A stretch of DNA of 64,000 nt from Tetmemena sp. SeJ-2015. Lineage: Eukaryota; Ciliophora; Spirotrichea; Sporadotrichida; Oxytrichidae. The translations under genes were made by a program, and so were the position numbers. The DNA is taken from positions 62,001 to 126,000 of the forward strand of contig JAJKFJ010021265.1 of assembly GCA_027382625.1 (NCBI GenBank), read 5' to 3'. Under the pieces are notes generated by a model, which was given only the letters and a program-made list of their open reading frames with translations, did no database searches and was not told the DNA's origin. Positions 47,095 to 60,923 of this stretch are shown one piece after another (the stretch's first letter is position 1; each line of letters opens with the position of its first letter).

Positions 47095-50000
47095 ATGCTT
47101 AAAAAAAGCAAACGTCAAGAGCAAAAGAAATCTTTTTAATTTATTATCCTTTCTGAAGCAAAGATAATTCAGACTAGCAATTATCGTATGGGCTCTCATT
47201 CATAATAGTATAATAACTCCACTATTAAATGCATTCCTTCTCACTATCGACTACTTTCACATTTATTCTTAAAGATAAATAAAACGGAATTTCATAAATT
47301 CTCACTATCAAAATATTTAAGAAATTGTCAAGAAATTAATAAAGTTAAAGAATTTTATGATTAAGATGATAATCTATTTATCAATTTTTAAATTTTGAAT
47401 TAAAAAAATAAATTTGTATTTTAAGTGAAAAACCTAAAAAGAATAAGTAATTTTTAATTAAATATAATTTATGCGATTCAAGTGAGCCTGATTTTATACT
47501 CCAGCAACTACGATATAGATTTAGTGAATAGATTAATGGCTTTAGTATACGGCGATCTAGATGGCTAGCCTATTATAATGATCTAGTTGGGATTTCTAAG
47601 TTTTTTGGGACTGCTCCTCCTCTTCTTTGTCTACTATTTCAATTAAATTAAATTTCCTAATAAAAGTGGAGGAGCAGTATTTTAAAAATCAGAACAATAT
47701 AGTTTTCAGACTCTTCTCTTTCCTTATCGTAATGCTGAGAACCATTCTTATCACATTCATAATGCAAAAATATATATACAAATTAAGGAAGATCTTAAAT
47801 AATAAATATAATATCAATAAATTCTAAATATGTATCTCAAGTATATTATTGAAGTCGTCAGGGTGAAGCTAAAAATAAGATAATAACTGATTCAAGGAAG
47901 TGGAGTGTGGTGACTGTTTTTTTTTTAATAAAAAAGAGATATATATGATAAATTTTAAATTAACAATGGCAGTAAAGCAACTACAAGCAATCAACAAAGT
48001 TCAACTTCCGGGCCATCCCCACCATACCCCACCACTGCCTCCCAACCCAATTTTGACCTCAAGGACAACTTTAAACCTTGCGTTAAAGAAAAAAGGGCAG
48101 TCCCCCAAAATTAGAACGAGAGGAATAATTTGTTCTGATAATTATGTCCCTAAAAAAAATTTGAAAAACAAAAGTGAAGCTACCATCTTAAAGATTATAA
48201 CTGAAACTGCTTTACCTTGAGGTCGAGGAGGCTGTTAGCGTTGGCGAACGCAGTGGTGGAGTCTCTGGTGGCTTTTTAATGAGCTTGTAGCCTGTGTCTT
48301 CACCTGCCAATTGTTAATTTAAAATTTATCATATGTTCACTTTTTGAGAAAGAAAAAAAAAGTAAACCCCTTTTCCCTTCCCTTTGAATCAGTTTTGATT
48401 TTTTTTTTTAGCCTCACCTTGACCTTCAATATTCTATTGTGGCTAGATAATTTAAATATAACTAAGAAAATATTTGGCTTATATTCAAAATTGCCAAAAA
48501 AAAAAAATTTTTTTAGTTTAAAATAATCGGAGGTACCATGATAAATATTTCTCAGTTAAGTAGCCAATCCACAAACTCTCTAGAGAAATGGAACGTGTTT
48601 TTTATAATTGCTACAGTCATTTTGCTCACATACATAATATTTGAAATTGTCTTTTACATTTTAATCTTATAATATAATTTTTTTTATTTTTGCCATAAAA
48701 AATTATAATTTGCTATATTTATAAATTATTTGTAATTTAATGAATTTAACCTCACTGTTATACTTTCTATATTTGCTTTCTTGGTAAGAAATTAAGTTTT
48801 TATTTCTGTATTTATTTTGGTGAATATTCAAATTCCTAACAAGGTGCTTCCTTTTTCAGAGTCGAAACAAAACTCAGTATTTTTTGAAATTACAGTGAAG
48901 GTACTCATATATGTGGACCTTCTTGCCCTCAAAAACTAAACTATTCACATTCCCGTAGTCATTGCCGCTCTTCTTCTCTGCATATACAAGACATATTTTA
49001 ATAAATTATATGTATTATATTTTAGAGTCTTTAAATCTCTAATTTACAACAAACTCATTTAATTTAAGAGGAATTAATTTATCATTTACGATTTGAGGAT
49101 CTACTTTGACTGCATCTTAACTTACATCCTTTTCTTAAGAGTAGTGCACACCTTTCTCTCAGACACTTAATTCTACTTCCTTGGGTTTAAATTTAATTTA
49201 ATTCATATAATGCTGATAAATAGTTCTGTCTGTTGCCTGTGTGGCTACTGGTGTTTAAAATGCTTTTGACAAAAGTATATGACTACAAAGTAAGGGCTGA
49301 TTTCACTCTCGTTTACGCAGGATAACTTGCAAATCTTCGACCAAGGGGTGTTCCTGCTAAGTGAATTATATATTTTATTGAATACGAAAACATAAAGGAG
49401 TCGCTAAAAATAGAACTTATTTCCCACTCTTATTTTCACGAAATTACCTGTCCACTTGACAAGTACAGAAGAACTAATAACATATTTATAAATAAATTCT
49501 AATTGAATTTTAGAAGGTATGAAATGAGGATGAATAAGCTATTCGAGAAGAAGAGAAAGCTAGCATAGCCAGCAACTAATAAAGTGAGTATGTATTTTCT
49601 CAAGAAGATAAAAACATCTATCTATTAATTTGTCTATTTAAAGATGAGGAGGAATATGAAAATGAAGATAGCTCAGCTGGATCTAGGTCACTTAACTTTC
49701 TCAAATCTAAATCTGTTTTTGACCTTTTCATTCCAGCAGATCCGCATCCTAAAAAATCTTCGAAAAGAATATCTCAATTCACTCAATTCAATCAAGCTAA
49801 TAGTCTCAAATAAATTGATGAGGCGGTGGAGGAACATACTACCTCAACTAAAGACAAAAGAATGAAATATTTATATTTTGAAAATCTAATTATTTATTGT
49901 ACTTCAAAATGTCTAAATTAATTAGGAAAATCTTCTTCCTTTCGTATGTTTTATTATATTTTTATTTTATTATTTTATAAGAAGTCTAAGAATAAAAATT

Positions 50001-53000
50001 AGAAGCTTAATAAGGATTTAGACATGCTGGACGACTAAATTACTTCTAAGTCACACTAATTCATAATTCTTTTTTCAGCTAGCTCAGACCGGATGTATTT
50101 TAGACATTTTCTAATTGAATGACAAAATGAAGGGAGGCAAAAGAAATTTAAACCACTTTCCTATTTTATATTTAAAGAAACTTAAAAGACAAGATTGGTG
50201 AAAATTAAGCAGTGATTCCTCAAAACTTAGTCACTCCAACAAACTATGATTTCGCATGTGAAAGTTAGCTTTCTATTATAAATTATTGTTGAGCTCATGC
50301 CAGCTACACCTGCTAAGAAACATAAAGACATAAATAAGGAAATAAAAGTTTACATAGAGCACTTACTCAACTACAGAACAGTTTATTAGAGAGGAAGCGC
50401 AGACTCAGAGGAAGAGGCTAAGAGGAAGCAGAAGATGCAAAACGTAAAGAACAAGCTCCTCTAAATCTACTTCGTTCTAGAATTTTCTGGCAATTAAACA
50501 AATTAGGCTTCTAATTGTATAGATTATGCTTATAGCTTTGAATGTACACTTGGCCTATTTTCTGCTGGTAGATTTAGTGAGCAACTCTAGATACTCTTTT
50601 ATAGGCTAAAACCAAGTATATGTGCATGCTCAGCACTTTGAAAAACTGATGCAAGACAGGGAGAATATCACAATTTCGCGCCTTAATTAAAACTCGAACA
50701 GCTCAAGTTTAAACATATTGCAAATGGTTCACATTAATCATCTATACTCAGACCTGTAAAATAAGCTGGACATTATAACGGATAATATACTCATGTTTTG
50801 GAACAATTTACTCATTGAAAGGGGCTCCTCTAATCTTTATTCTGATGGCATTGATATTACAAGAGAGATCGATTAAATCAAGAAAGTGTATGACAAACTC
50901 ATGGAGAACAATTCTGACAAAGCGGATGCCAAAGTCCATCTACTCATGGCTAGCTTCTTTAAATTTGTAAATTTTAATCATAGTAAAAATATTTATAGGT
51001 CCTTTTCAAATACAAGGAAGCACATGATGAGTTAGTTAAGTATGAAGCAGCTCATCAACTCCAGTCACTCTCCAATAAGAATTTTAATCAGGATATTTAT
51101 AAACGTAATTAAATAGTAATAAATTCATAAAATGCAATTCAAAATTAATTTACTTATAAATATGAAATATATTATAAATATCAGAGGATATAGACACATC
51201 ATCGGAGAGAGGATTCATAATTGCTTAATTTAAATGCAAACCTGTCATTCTAAAAAGACATGAATGTGATATCTATGAGATTTGTATTATTTTAAGAGCA
51301 AATACGCTGCAAGAATAGCAGACTATGATTATAGTCTGGTGAAGGGAATGCCTCTAAACAATTTGATGCCTGCTGTGGTAGCTACGAATCACATGAACTT
51401 CATCCATGGCTTCATTCAGCTCGTTAATTATTTGTATTTCATGAACAATGGCAAGAGCACAATTGTAAACAGGAGAAGAGAGAGTTTCATTAAAACCAGG
51501 CAGGGAATAATATCTCCAGTTAATATACTGCTTATAGTAAACTATCAGCTAACTAATCAGATGATAATGATGGTTGAAGAAATCAAAGACTTCAATCCTT
51601 TTGCAGAGGATGATCTAGAATTACACAATCAAAATTCTCTATAATAATTAATTAATATTTATCATAAGTTAATCTTATATTCATAAATTTTAGCTATTTT
51701 AAAATATCAGTTAAAGAAATTTAAGTTCTCTGGAAATATAGAACCAATATAACTATACTGGGATAATTTTAGCAGATTCTAGATTTAACATTATAATTTT
51801 AAATTATGGAAGTGAGTGGATCTTGCAATGAGATATGTGACTTGAACAACTACACTTTGGAATTGCTTACTAAATTTATTTTACTAACGAGCATATAGCA
51901 GTGAAGATCAATCACTTATTTCAGGCTAAAAATGACCCCAATAGCAGAATACAAGACATCCTTTCGAGTTAACCTGGAATCGAAATATAATTTTATCACA
52001 GTTGAAGTAGAATCAAACTTCAAGAATAAATTATTTCTTTAAATCTATAACTTAATTTTAACATTTTATAGTGTATATTTAAGCAAATTATTTGTATCCA
52101 TAAATTTATTTATAAATAAGAATACATAGACAAGTTAATCCTTGATGGGGATGAAATCACATTACGCTACTACTCTCACAAAAATAAAGAAAGCATTCAC
52201 TTAAACCACAAAATGGTAAAATTAACAAACAAATATTATTTTTGAATACTACATTTAGAAAGTTTATACTTTCAACATTTTATAACCTAAGGTTATATTT
52301 CTGTTTTGATAAAATACTAGCTCAAAATGTGGGAGGACGCTTTTCAAAACTACAATGATAAATTGGTTGTGTTCGTTGTCCAAAGAAAAGAAGAGGAGAG
52401 AGCTACAACAACTCTCTAAAATTATCCTTCTTACCTGTTTAACAGCAATCAGTAATATAATTATATTCAATTAATTATAACACCATTAAAAGCGAATAAG
52501 CTTTGGTCGAACTGTTAAAACGAATATGCAGGAATTGAATGACTCAAAAAATGTTCATAATAAAAATTCCCTCAATTAACAGCAGTAGTTTGATCCATAA
52601 GATTATGATTCATAATTACTTTTAGCCGAATTTAAATGACCCTGGAAGTAGCTTGGCTATGTCAAGTGCCTCAACTTCTTCTTCAAGTGCATCATCCTCT
52701 TTATCATTTTAGAACTTCTCCTCAGAGCTAATGGATTTATAATTTAATAAAAGAACATTTTAACTTTGTGATTTCAATGTTCCAAGATCAATTAAAATTA
52801 TTCTATAAGTCTTCGTCGTAGTTTTAAATTTAATTTTGATGAGTTATTAAAAAATAAAATTCTTCAAATTTGAAGAAAAAATGGAGAAAAATCCTAAAAC
52901 AATCGGGAAGATTAATTTTTATTTATATAAATAATTAAAAAAATAAATTGTCTTGTTAAAGGTTCCAAATTTTAAAAGTTTCTCTACTTATTCTAACATG

Positions 53001-56000
53001 CAGTTCTTACTTTATTTGTATTTAAAAGTATCGCAGAGATTGCACTCACATTTAATAACATTTCATCTGCTAGAGACAGCATTTAAATAGGATCAGTTGC
53101 TTTAAAAATGTTTAGCAACCTCAAATATTTATTTACAAATATCTCCGCCCATGCTTGAGAAATCTAGTTAACATAGCCAACGGATTTCAAGAAGGCTCTA
53201 CAGAAAACATAGTAGATAGATTTGCATTTTACAGTGAGCTATCTTCAAAATACATTACTGAAATCAAATAGCAACTTGACTTTCTTAACCAAAATAATTT
53301 GGGAAGCTCCTCCCTGTTTACTCTCCAATATCTAAGTGCCAAGGGTTAATACTATTAGGACATTACTTCTGTTTTTTTTCATTTCAAAATATAGTTAAAC
53401 TTCATTCGAATAAGTTCAGCTAAGCTATGTAAATGAAGTAAACAGCATGCTCGAAAACATAAAAACCTATGGAAGGAGTTACTTATAAACAAAGCAATAG
53501 GACTTAAATGTTTTCTATCTCAATAAGAATCTTAGCCAGCCAACTCTTTCAGAGAGGCAGTTATACTTCATTATCTATCACTATTTTAATGAATTAATTT
53601 ACAGCTATAAATATCGTTTTCTTAGTTTAAATTTTCCCCAAATAGTTTTAATTTCAGTATCTCGATGATGATGAAGAGAGATGTTCTGCATCTGAAAGAA
53701 TAGATTAGATAATTTATCTGAGTTTAGAACCAAAAGCAGTTTAAGATTAACTTTTAAAATAGAGCAAATCGAAATGTATTTTTATTCTGCATTTGTTGGA
53801 ATATCTTCTTTGGCACTCATTTAAATCACAACAAACTTCAATTTAAATTCTGTTAAGATTAAAAGTGTAATCGAATCTTTATAAAAATTAATACATAAAA
53901 ACTTGGTATATCCTTAGCTAATTTGATAGTCTAGTTTAGTCATTTCAGAAGAAAATTGCCTATATTTAAATATTTTTATTTTTTGATATTGAGTATGATT
54001 CATTTTATGACAGAATTATAAGAATTTATACATTAACACTATTCAATTTTTGAAAATTTAAATATCTAAGAATCAATAAAACTTTTAAAATTCAATTAAG
54101 TAATTCTATAGAGTCTCTTTCATATTCTTATTCTTCATACTATCCTAAAATATTAAACTTTTCCTAATCTAAAAATCCTAAGACAGAAATCAAATTCATT
54201 AATCTTTCTCGTCAAAATATCACCTTATATTTTAGGAAAAATTCTCCTAAATAATTTAATTTTAAATTGAATGCCCAATTAAATTCTCGTTTTTGGTACT
54301 ATACATCAAACAACATAATTAAATGCATTTGCTTATACAAAAGAAGTTAGTGAAAAATTTTAATTTTTTATTTGATCTACAATCAGAATTATGACATTTA
54401 CAAAAGTGCAGAAACGATAGACATGAGCTTCATGAGACAGAAGATAAACTCAATCCAAGGCAATAAAAAATACCAGGACGATATGAGTTTGGCCTGCTTC
54501 TCAATTGTAATATTCTGCGGGGTGCTTATAATTCCCATGACTCTCAGGGTCAACAACAGACTCCAAAAGCTCATGAACATCTTCTTCACAATTGACAAGT
54601 CAAGTATAAATAATAAAGTATTGAGAACATCATTTACAGCATAGGAGTTTACCTCATTTATCAAAAGAATTCTTCTAATTATTTATTTATTAAGTTTCAT
54701 TTCCTAAAATATGCAATTGATAAAAATTTCTTTTAAAAAGTAAATTTAGAATTTTTTTAAATGGATATTTTTATACTTTATATTCTAAATATACATTCTA
54801 ATCATGATTACTCAAACGAGGTTAAATCTTTTCTACAGATCCAGCAAAAATAATTGGTTTATTGGTTAATAAGCATGAAATCGATAAAGCTGTGATTTAA
54901 GAACCCTCCTCAATCATTAATATTTCTAAATCGAAGCAAGCAACGAGCTAGACCACTTTGATGAAAGCAACAGTGATATCAATATGGATGATTCCAAGGC
55001 CAAATTTTTTGATGAGGATCCAGGTGATCCCCCATCCAAGCAAACCAAAAACCCTTTCATAGTCAATTAAGCTGAAGAAGATGAAAATAATCTCAAATCT
55101 CCAAGTATAATTATTTATTGTAGGAAGAGATAAAAACCAAAGGAGAAATCCAGAACTGGGCTGAAAAGGAATTTTTATTTTATTCGAGAACTAAGAAAAC
55201 CTCTGGGCCAAAAGATCATTTAGTGATTTTTTGTTTTAAAAGAAGAATCAGAAGAGGAATCTTCTTAAGGATAAGAAAAGGCAGTATTTTATCAAAGTGA
55301 TGAATCTTCCACACGTGATATTGATAATTTAAATTTAATAAAGAGCGAATAAAATATTATAATGTCATCTCTTATTGTTTAAGGGGTATTTAAATAATTA
55401 CATATTTTAAATAATTTAATTCTCTTGAAATCTTGAAATCTTATTTCATTCTTGCATTTTCAAATCAATAAAAATATAATCACACTCATTTAAATCTGAG
55501 TAAACATGATATTAAAATATTGCTAAAAGAATGTATATTTTATAGCAACTAAATAATTTAGGGGGGTTTTATTTTTTTAATTATAAAGAAAAAATTAAAA
55601 GTAAGTCTAAAAAAATAGTCTCTTTTTCTTTTTTTTTTTTTTTAATTTAAAATAAGTTCTTCTTTTGAAATTTTAACTACTTTTTAAATTTAAACCCCCA
55701 AATTTGGGTATAATATGTTCACAAATTTATAGATAATTTCCCTTCCAAATTTTTTAAACCTAATCTACCAATTAAAATTCGACAATTAAATAAATTTTTT
55801 TAAAAATGAAAATTTAAGTCTCTGAATTTTTATTTGACTAAATAATTCGTAATTGTTTTTTTCGTAAAAAGGAATTTATGGTTACATTGTTCGTAAAATA
55901 TCTTTTGAAGAAAAAATAAATGAAAGAGACAAACAAAACAAACTTATGATTTTTTATTTGCAAGAAAAAAAAATTCTCTTTTCATAAATAAAATTTTTAT

Positions 56001-59000
56001 TTTCCCTAATTTAAAAGGGAATTCCCTAAGTAAAAAAAATATTATTTATGTTTTAGAATTTAAATAATTTTTGAAAAAAAAAAATCTCTTCTTTAGTCGA
56101 GGGGAATTTTCCCCAGAAAAAAGATCTTTGCTCCTTTATAAAAAAAAAACTTTTTAGTTTTTCAACCTAAATCAATCTAAAAATTATAGTTAATTTTTTT
56201 AAATTTAAAAAAAAAATTGAAATTTTTTTAAAAAATAAAAAACCCAAAATATGGGAAGCTTAGAAGCGATTTTCCAAATTTTTTATAAAATATAAAAAAA
56301 AATTCTAGCTTCTACATAAATCTCAAAATCTCTGGTGGTTAGAGATTTGGAGATCACTCACAATTTATTCTTTAATGTATTAAGGGCGTTTAATATTTTT
56401 TTTTTTAAACCAAACTTAATTTTTTAAATTAATTTTTCCCATTTAATTTTTCGTTTATAATTTTTAAAACATCTTTAAAAAAAATTTTTAGTATTTTTTA
56501 AGTTAAATTTTGCTTTTTAATAATTTTTTGATTGGTTTTATTTTTCTCCATTTTTATTTTTTTTTTAATTTAAATTAAACATAAAAATTTAAACCCAAAA
56601 TTTTTGGGGTTTCATTCTTTTTTGTCTTCACTTGGGGGGGGGCCTTCCTCGTCATCCCCTTTTTTTTATGAAAAAAGAAAAATCACAGTCAAGCTAAAAA
56701 AAAAAAAAAATAAATTTTTGTCCCAATTTTATTTTTTGAAACTTATCATGATCAAAATTTTTTTAATTTAAAAATAATTAATTTTTTTTAACAGTCAAAA
56801 AAAATTATTTTTATGCAATTTTATTTGAATAAAAAAAATTATTTAAAAATATGTTTTCAAAAATAAATATGTTAACTGGAAAAAAAAAGACAAAAAAAAT
56901 TTTTTAAAAGATGAATTTTTTTTAAACAGCTTTTAAAACTATTTAAAACTAAGGGTTTGATATTCAATTTTTGAATATCGAAAATTTTAAAAAAAAAAGA
57001 AAATTTAAAAATAGATATTAAATTAAAATGGAAAAAATCGTGACAGAAAAAAGGGGTTAAATTAAAATAATTATTAACCATTCTTTTCAGCTTTAAAATT
57101 TTTTAAAGAATTTTTACCCCTTGTAATTTTGGGGGGATTCCAGTAAAGATTTAAAAGCACACAAGTTCTCCTGAAACTGATATTAGGTTTTGAGATATTC
57201 GCACATAATATCTCGCTGCTAAAAGGGGGACGATTTTTTAAAGAAGAAACCCATTTAATTTATAATAAGCTAAAACAAGCTGCAGATGGGGGGTGAATTT
57301 TGGATTTCAATGCCCCAATTTTGAAAACTCCCCATTTATTTTTTTAATAAATATCGTTTTTAAATTTAAAAATTTCCCAAACTAAAAATCTTAAAATGGC
57401 TTTAAAGCTCAAAATTTTAAAATTTAATATACAATTTAAAACAAATTTTTAATAAATTTAATTGGGTTTAGTTTATTTTTTAAATAGATTATGCTATTAA
57501 AGGGGTACAAAAAATTTAAAAAAGACTCGAAAACTGTGTTTTGGGGGTTTTGGGTACTTTATATTTTTTACTTTAGAATCTTTAACTTTGAATGAATTTT
57601 TTTTCCCTAAATTTTCCCACCCCTTTTAAAAATTTTAATTTTTTTATAAATGAATATTTCCCGAAGGCTAAATTTTTTCTAAATTAAAGAATATGATCTT
57701 ATAACCCTTTTCTGAAATTAAATTAGGACAAAAAATTGGGGGTTTTTGGGCTAATTTTGGGCCAAAGACGTGATTTTTCATATTTTCATAAAAAAAAGGG
57801 ATGACGAGGAAACCCCCCCCCCAAATTTTTTTTTAAATTTTTAGTTTTTGAAGAATTTGTACCATTTTTTTTTAAAAAAATTTCAGTTGATATTTCAAAC
57901 ATAGATGAGAATTTGACACCAAAAAATTTAAGTAAATTAATAATAAATATAATAACTTTAAAATATATTGGCTGTTTAGGTGTTAGTTTATGGACTAAAT
58001 TTATCACTATTAATTAACAATAATTTTTTGAGCAACTTCTATCCTTGAAAAAAATTTGTTTGTAGGAGTTCTTGTAGTGAGTTACCTCAGGCTCAAGTTT
58101 TTAACTTTATTAATTTTTGGATAAAAGTCAAAAACCCCTATATCTCTTCAAAGCCGCCTCCAAGCGTAATTGTGGTAAAAAAAACCCATCTTATAATTTA
58201 AATATCTATCGAGCAAGTCCCATATTGAACTAGCTATCTCAAGATTTAACTGCTAATATTTTGCAACCCTTAAATTATTATTTTAATTAAACTCCGATTT
58301 AAATTTAAGTTTTAAATATATTAATTTTTAACTTTCTTTAAATATTGCCCTGATTTCAATGTTAGAAACACTCTCTCAGAATAGAACTATTTCCATTGAT
58401 TATCTTTTTAGTTTAATGCTTATGATTTTTCTATTGATTAAAGTAGAACCGACTACCTAAGCGACTCTCTTCAAAACCTAAAGAGTATGGAAGCTAAATA
58501 TTAAGACACCCTGATTCAATCATCCAATACGATTCTAGATGACCTCAGCTAAGACATTTCTGATTTTGAGGGTTCCTAATTTTGCAACAGCTTTTTCTCT
58601 AACTCATCACAGCAACAAGATTAAATCATATTATAATAAAATTATTTATCCTGTTTAATCTAGGACTATGATTATTACAACTCAAGTTGGGCTGACTGTT
58701 AAAGTTTAGGCAAAGGGATTGGCAAATAAGGAATGAGAAACTTCATCTAGCAGTCCATTATAAATAGAATAGTTGTTTTATACTTTTCAACTAAGAGAAC
58801 ATTACATTTAATAGCATGACAGGCCAACAGAGAAATCTAGCGTATTTACTAGCTCATCTTCAAGGAGATTTAACAACAATCTTAGACGTATCCTCCAAAA
58901 TATTCACCAGACCCTAAAGAGTTTTACAATTTATAATCAAATTTATAGACAATCATCATTCTTTATTTTACATTTTTATAATTAATCATTTAAAAAGATA

Positions 59001-59900
59001 AAAACTATATGGAAATGAGATGTAACAAATCAAAGGTAAAATCTCATTGCAAATTAGACTTTTAATATTAAAGGTTAAATTAGAATCTTTTACAAGAGAG
59101 TATTTTAGTAAAAGCTTAAATTTCTATATAGTTGGAATTATAATTTATTTTACTTCTAGAATTAAGTTTTAGAAGACAGATTCATCCAATCTATGAATAT
59201 TAAAATAAAAAGTAAATTTATTTTAAATATAATTGCTCTCTTTTTATAATCTAGCAATCACATTGTTTAGTTTAAAAGAGATAAAACCCTATTTGAAGCT
59301 TTATGTATAGATTTATTTTTATATTGAAGTATTAAATTTAGATTGACTATATACATATTTTGAATTACAAATAATAATATCTATAACAAATGATGCTCTG
59401 TGTATTTTTCTAAACAAAAAAAGAAGAGTCGCACCTATTGGAGATTTTATACATATTTTCAGCAGTAGTTGTAAGCTTTTTGGATGTAAGCAAATTTAGA
59501 CTTTTAAATATAAAAAGAGTGATTGTGTGAGAACAAGTAGTATTAGAATGAAGGCTATTTATATGCACAAGTCTCATTATTCTTAATTTTTGCTTAATCA
59601 GAAAGCATTATAAACCTCACTAAATTATTAATCTTTTTAAAAGATTTAATTGTGAATGAATGACTACAATGAATTTATAAAGAGTATATTCTTGATAGTG
59701 TTCTTGGTCTATGCAATTTTCATAATCCTGTCTCAAATGATCTTTCTCATAAGTAAGTTTAAGTTTGCTTTAACCCCTATTATAGAGTTTCCAAAAGAGT
59801 TTAAGGAAACAAGTAATGAAGACAAATAAAATGCTTTTCATAGTTAACTTCGAAGTACTTACCGAGCCTCAGAGGTAGCATATTGCTGAATTTATATTTT
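47095..59900 (+). CDS. Large multi-pass membrane protein with PAS-like domain, copy 2
   Basis: Parallel to copy 1 in order and spacing. The possible start ATG at 47095 gives MLKKSKRQEQKKSF. Then follow membrane blocks (LAIIVWALIHNSIITPLLNA; FLSFLGLLLLFFVYYF) and 48840-49030 (KVLPFSESKQNSVFF; IHIPVVIAALLLCIYK). The linker at 50330-50490 reads IEHLLNYRTVYQR and KNKLLQIYFVLEF. The PAS-like domain at 51300-51640 reads LNNLMPAVVATNHMNFIHGF and QGIISPVNILLIV. Module A is at 51890-54645 (RVNNRLQKLMNIFFTIDKSS), then an acidic tail (54930-55350, MDDSKAKFFDEDPGDPPSKQ), a degenerate hairpin region, and module B at 58420-59870 (RTDYLSDSLQNLKSMEAKYQ; TM IFLIVFLVYAIFIIL; TNKMLFIVNFEVL). No clean stop was fixed; the frame stays open past 59900. 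It may be a single gene or two. Confidence 0.5.
47941..48332. repeat. Inverted pair of related coding-like segments (0.39 kb)
   Basis: The outer 27 bases are inverted copies (TATGATAAATTTTAAATTAA on the left, its complement at 48305-48332). The arms stay related inward: the left reads SSTSGPSPPYPTTASQPNFD, and the right, on the minus strand, reads RDSTTAFANANSLLDLK. Both contain CCACCACTGC and GACCTCAAGG. Local GC is higher than in the flanks. It may be a small foldback element or an inverted MDS pair. Confidence 0.55.
55440..58400. other. Homopolymer-rich degenerate stretch with hairpin element 2
   Basis: About 3 kb dominated by A and T runs of 6-15 bases, with G and C runs of up to 10. Apart from the hairpin remnant I see no gene. 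Base runs look expanded relative to the related hairpin in copy 1, so consensus quality here is suspect. Confidence 0.6.
56634..57822. mobile_element. Hairpin element 2, degenerate copy
   Basis: The left arm GGGGGGGCCTTCCTCGTCAT starts near 56634 and the right arm GGGATGACGAGGAAACCCCC ends near 57822. They share with hairpin 1 the CCTCGTCATCC block, the following ATGAAAA and AAAATCAC, and the GGGCTAATTTTGG side. It lies at the position in copy 2 that corresponds to hairpin 1 in copy 1. The outer parts are too decayed to bound. Confidence 0.7.
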
Positions 59901-60693
59901 AATTTAAAATATATTGTTATTTCTGTAATAGAACTAGTGACCAGTCTCATTAAATCTGCTATCTTCATCCTTGTAAAGTCTAACTTAATTTTTTTTAATA
60001 TTAATTTCTTCTTTAATTTACCTTATCCACAAGGGTGCAATCAAAACTGATAAAATAACTTTGACATAAGTATATTTTATTTTCTATAATTTTTTTATTC
60101 TAAGGACTTTATTATAAAAATAATGTACTACTTTAGAAATTCTAGTTGTTTGAAAAAATTGCAAAGATAATTAATTATTGTTGTAAATATGCCAATTTAT
60201 TTTTAAGTATGTACCATATAATTAATATTTTATTTTACAAAGGAATATAAGATAAGATTAGAGCATTAAAAAATAAAGTGAACTACTGAAATTTTTTTTA
60301 AATTTTTAAAATGAAATAATTTTCAAAATTAAATTTTCTAACATTAAAAATTTTTTGGTTTCCTTAAGATTTTTTATTTTGTTAAAAAACTTTTCAAAAA
60401 ATTTTTTTTCTTAAAATTAAATAATTTTTAAGGATAAATTTTTTTTTTAATAAAAAATAATTTTAAAAATTTAAATTTATGGTTCCCCTTTTTTAAAATT
60501 ATGAAAAATTTTTAATTTTTTTTTAAAAAATTTCAATTTTTTTAAGAAAAATATTCTTTAAGAATCTTAGAAAAAAACTTTAAATAAATTTTTTTTAAAG
60601 AATCCAAAATTATCTTAAAAATTTAATTCAAATAATTTAAATTGGGAAATTAAATGGTTTAAAAATTTTTTTTACCAAAAAATTTAAAAAAAT
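59901..60693. other. AT-rich stretch
   Basis: Mostly A/T runs from 60280 onward. The first part may still hold the tail of copy 2. No other feature is seen. Confidence 0.4.
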
Positions 60694-60850
60694 GCGAGAG
60701 TATAGTGCGCGCGGAAATCTCAACATTTTGCGAGGGAAAGTTATTGTTGAGAACGGCTATTACTCCCTATGGGGGGAAATTTAACCAACCTTAGAGTAAA
60801 AAAGGAAACTGAAAATAGGATGGTAGTTTTTTTTGGGGAATTTCGCTTTG
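60694..60850 (-). mobile_element. TBE subterminal fragment
   Basis: TGCGAGAGTATAGTGCGCGC, then CTCAACATTTT, GCTATTA and ACCTTAGAGTA, follow the same order as the reverse complement of 22745-22890, the region just inside the left TIR of the TBE in the lipoxygenase gene. The TIR itself is not present. It is diverged by substitutions and indels. Confidence 0.75.
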
Positions 60851-60923
60851 CAAAATTAAATTTAAAATAAATTTAATTTTTTTCCAAATTTATTTTAAAT
60901 TTTTAAAAAAAACAAATTTGTAA

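Noticed and set aside
57786..58007. Minus-strand 73-aa ORF
   Set aside because: Lies in the homopolymer-rich degenerate zone across the hairpin 2 end; composition reflects A/T runs rather than a gene.
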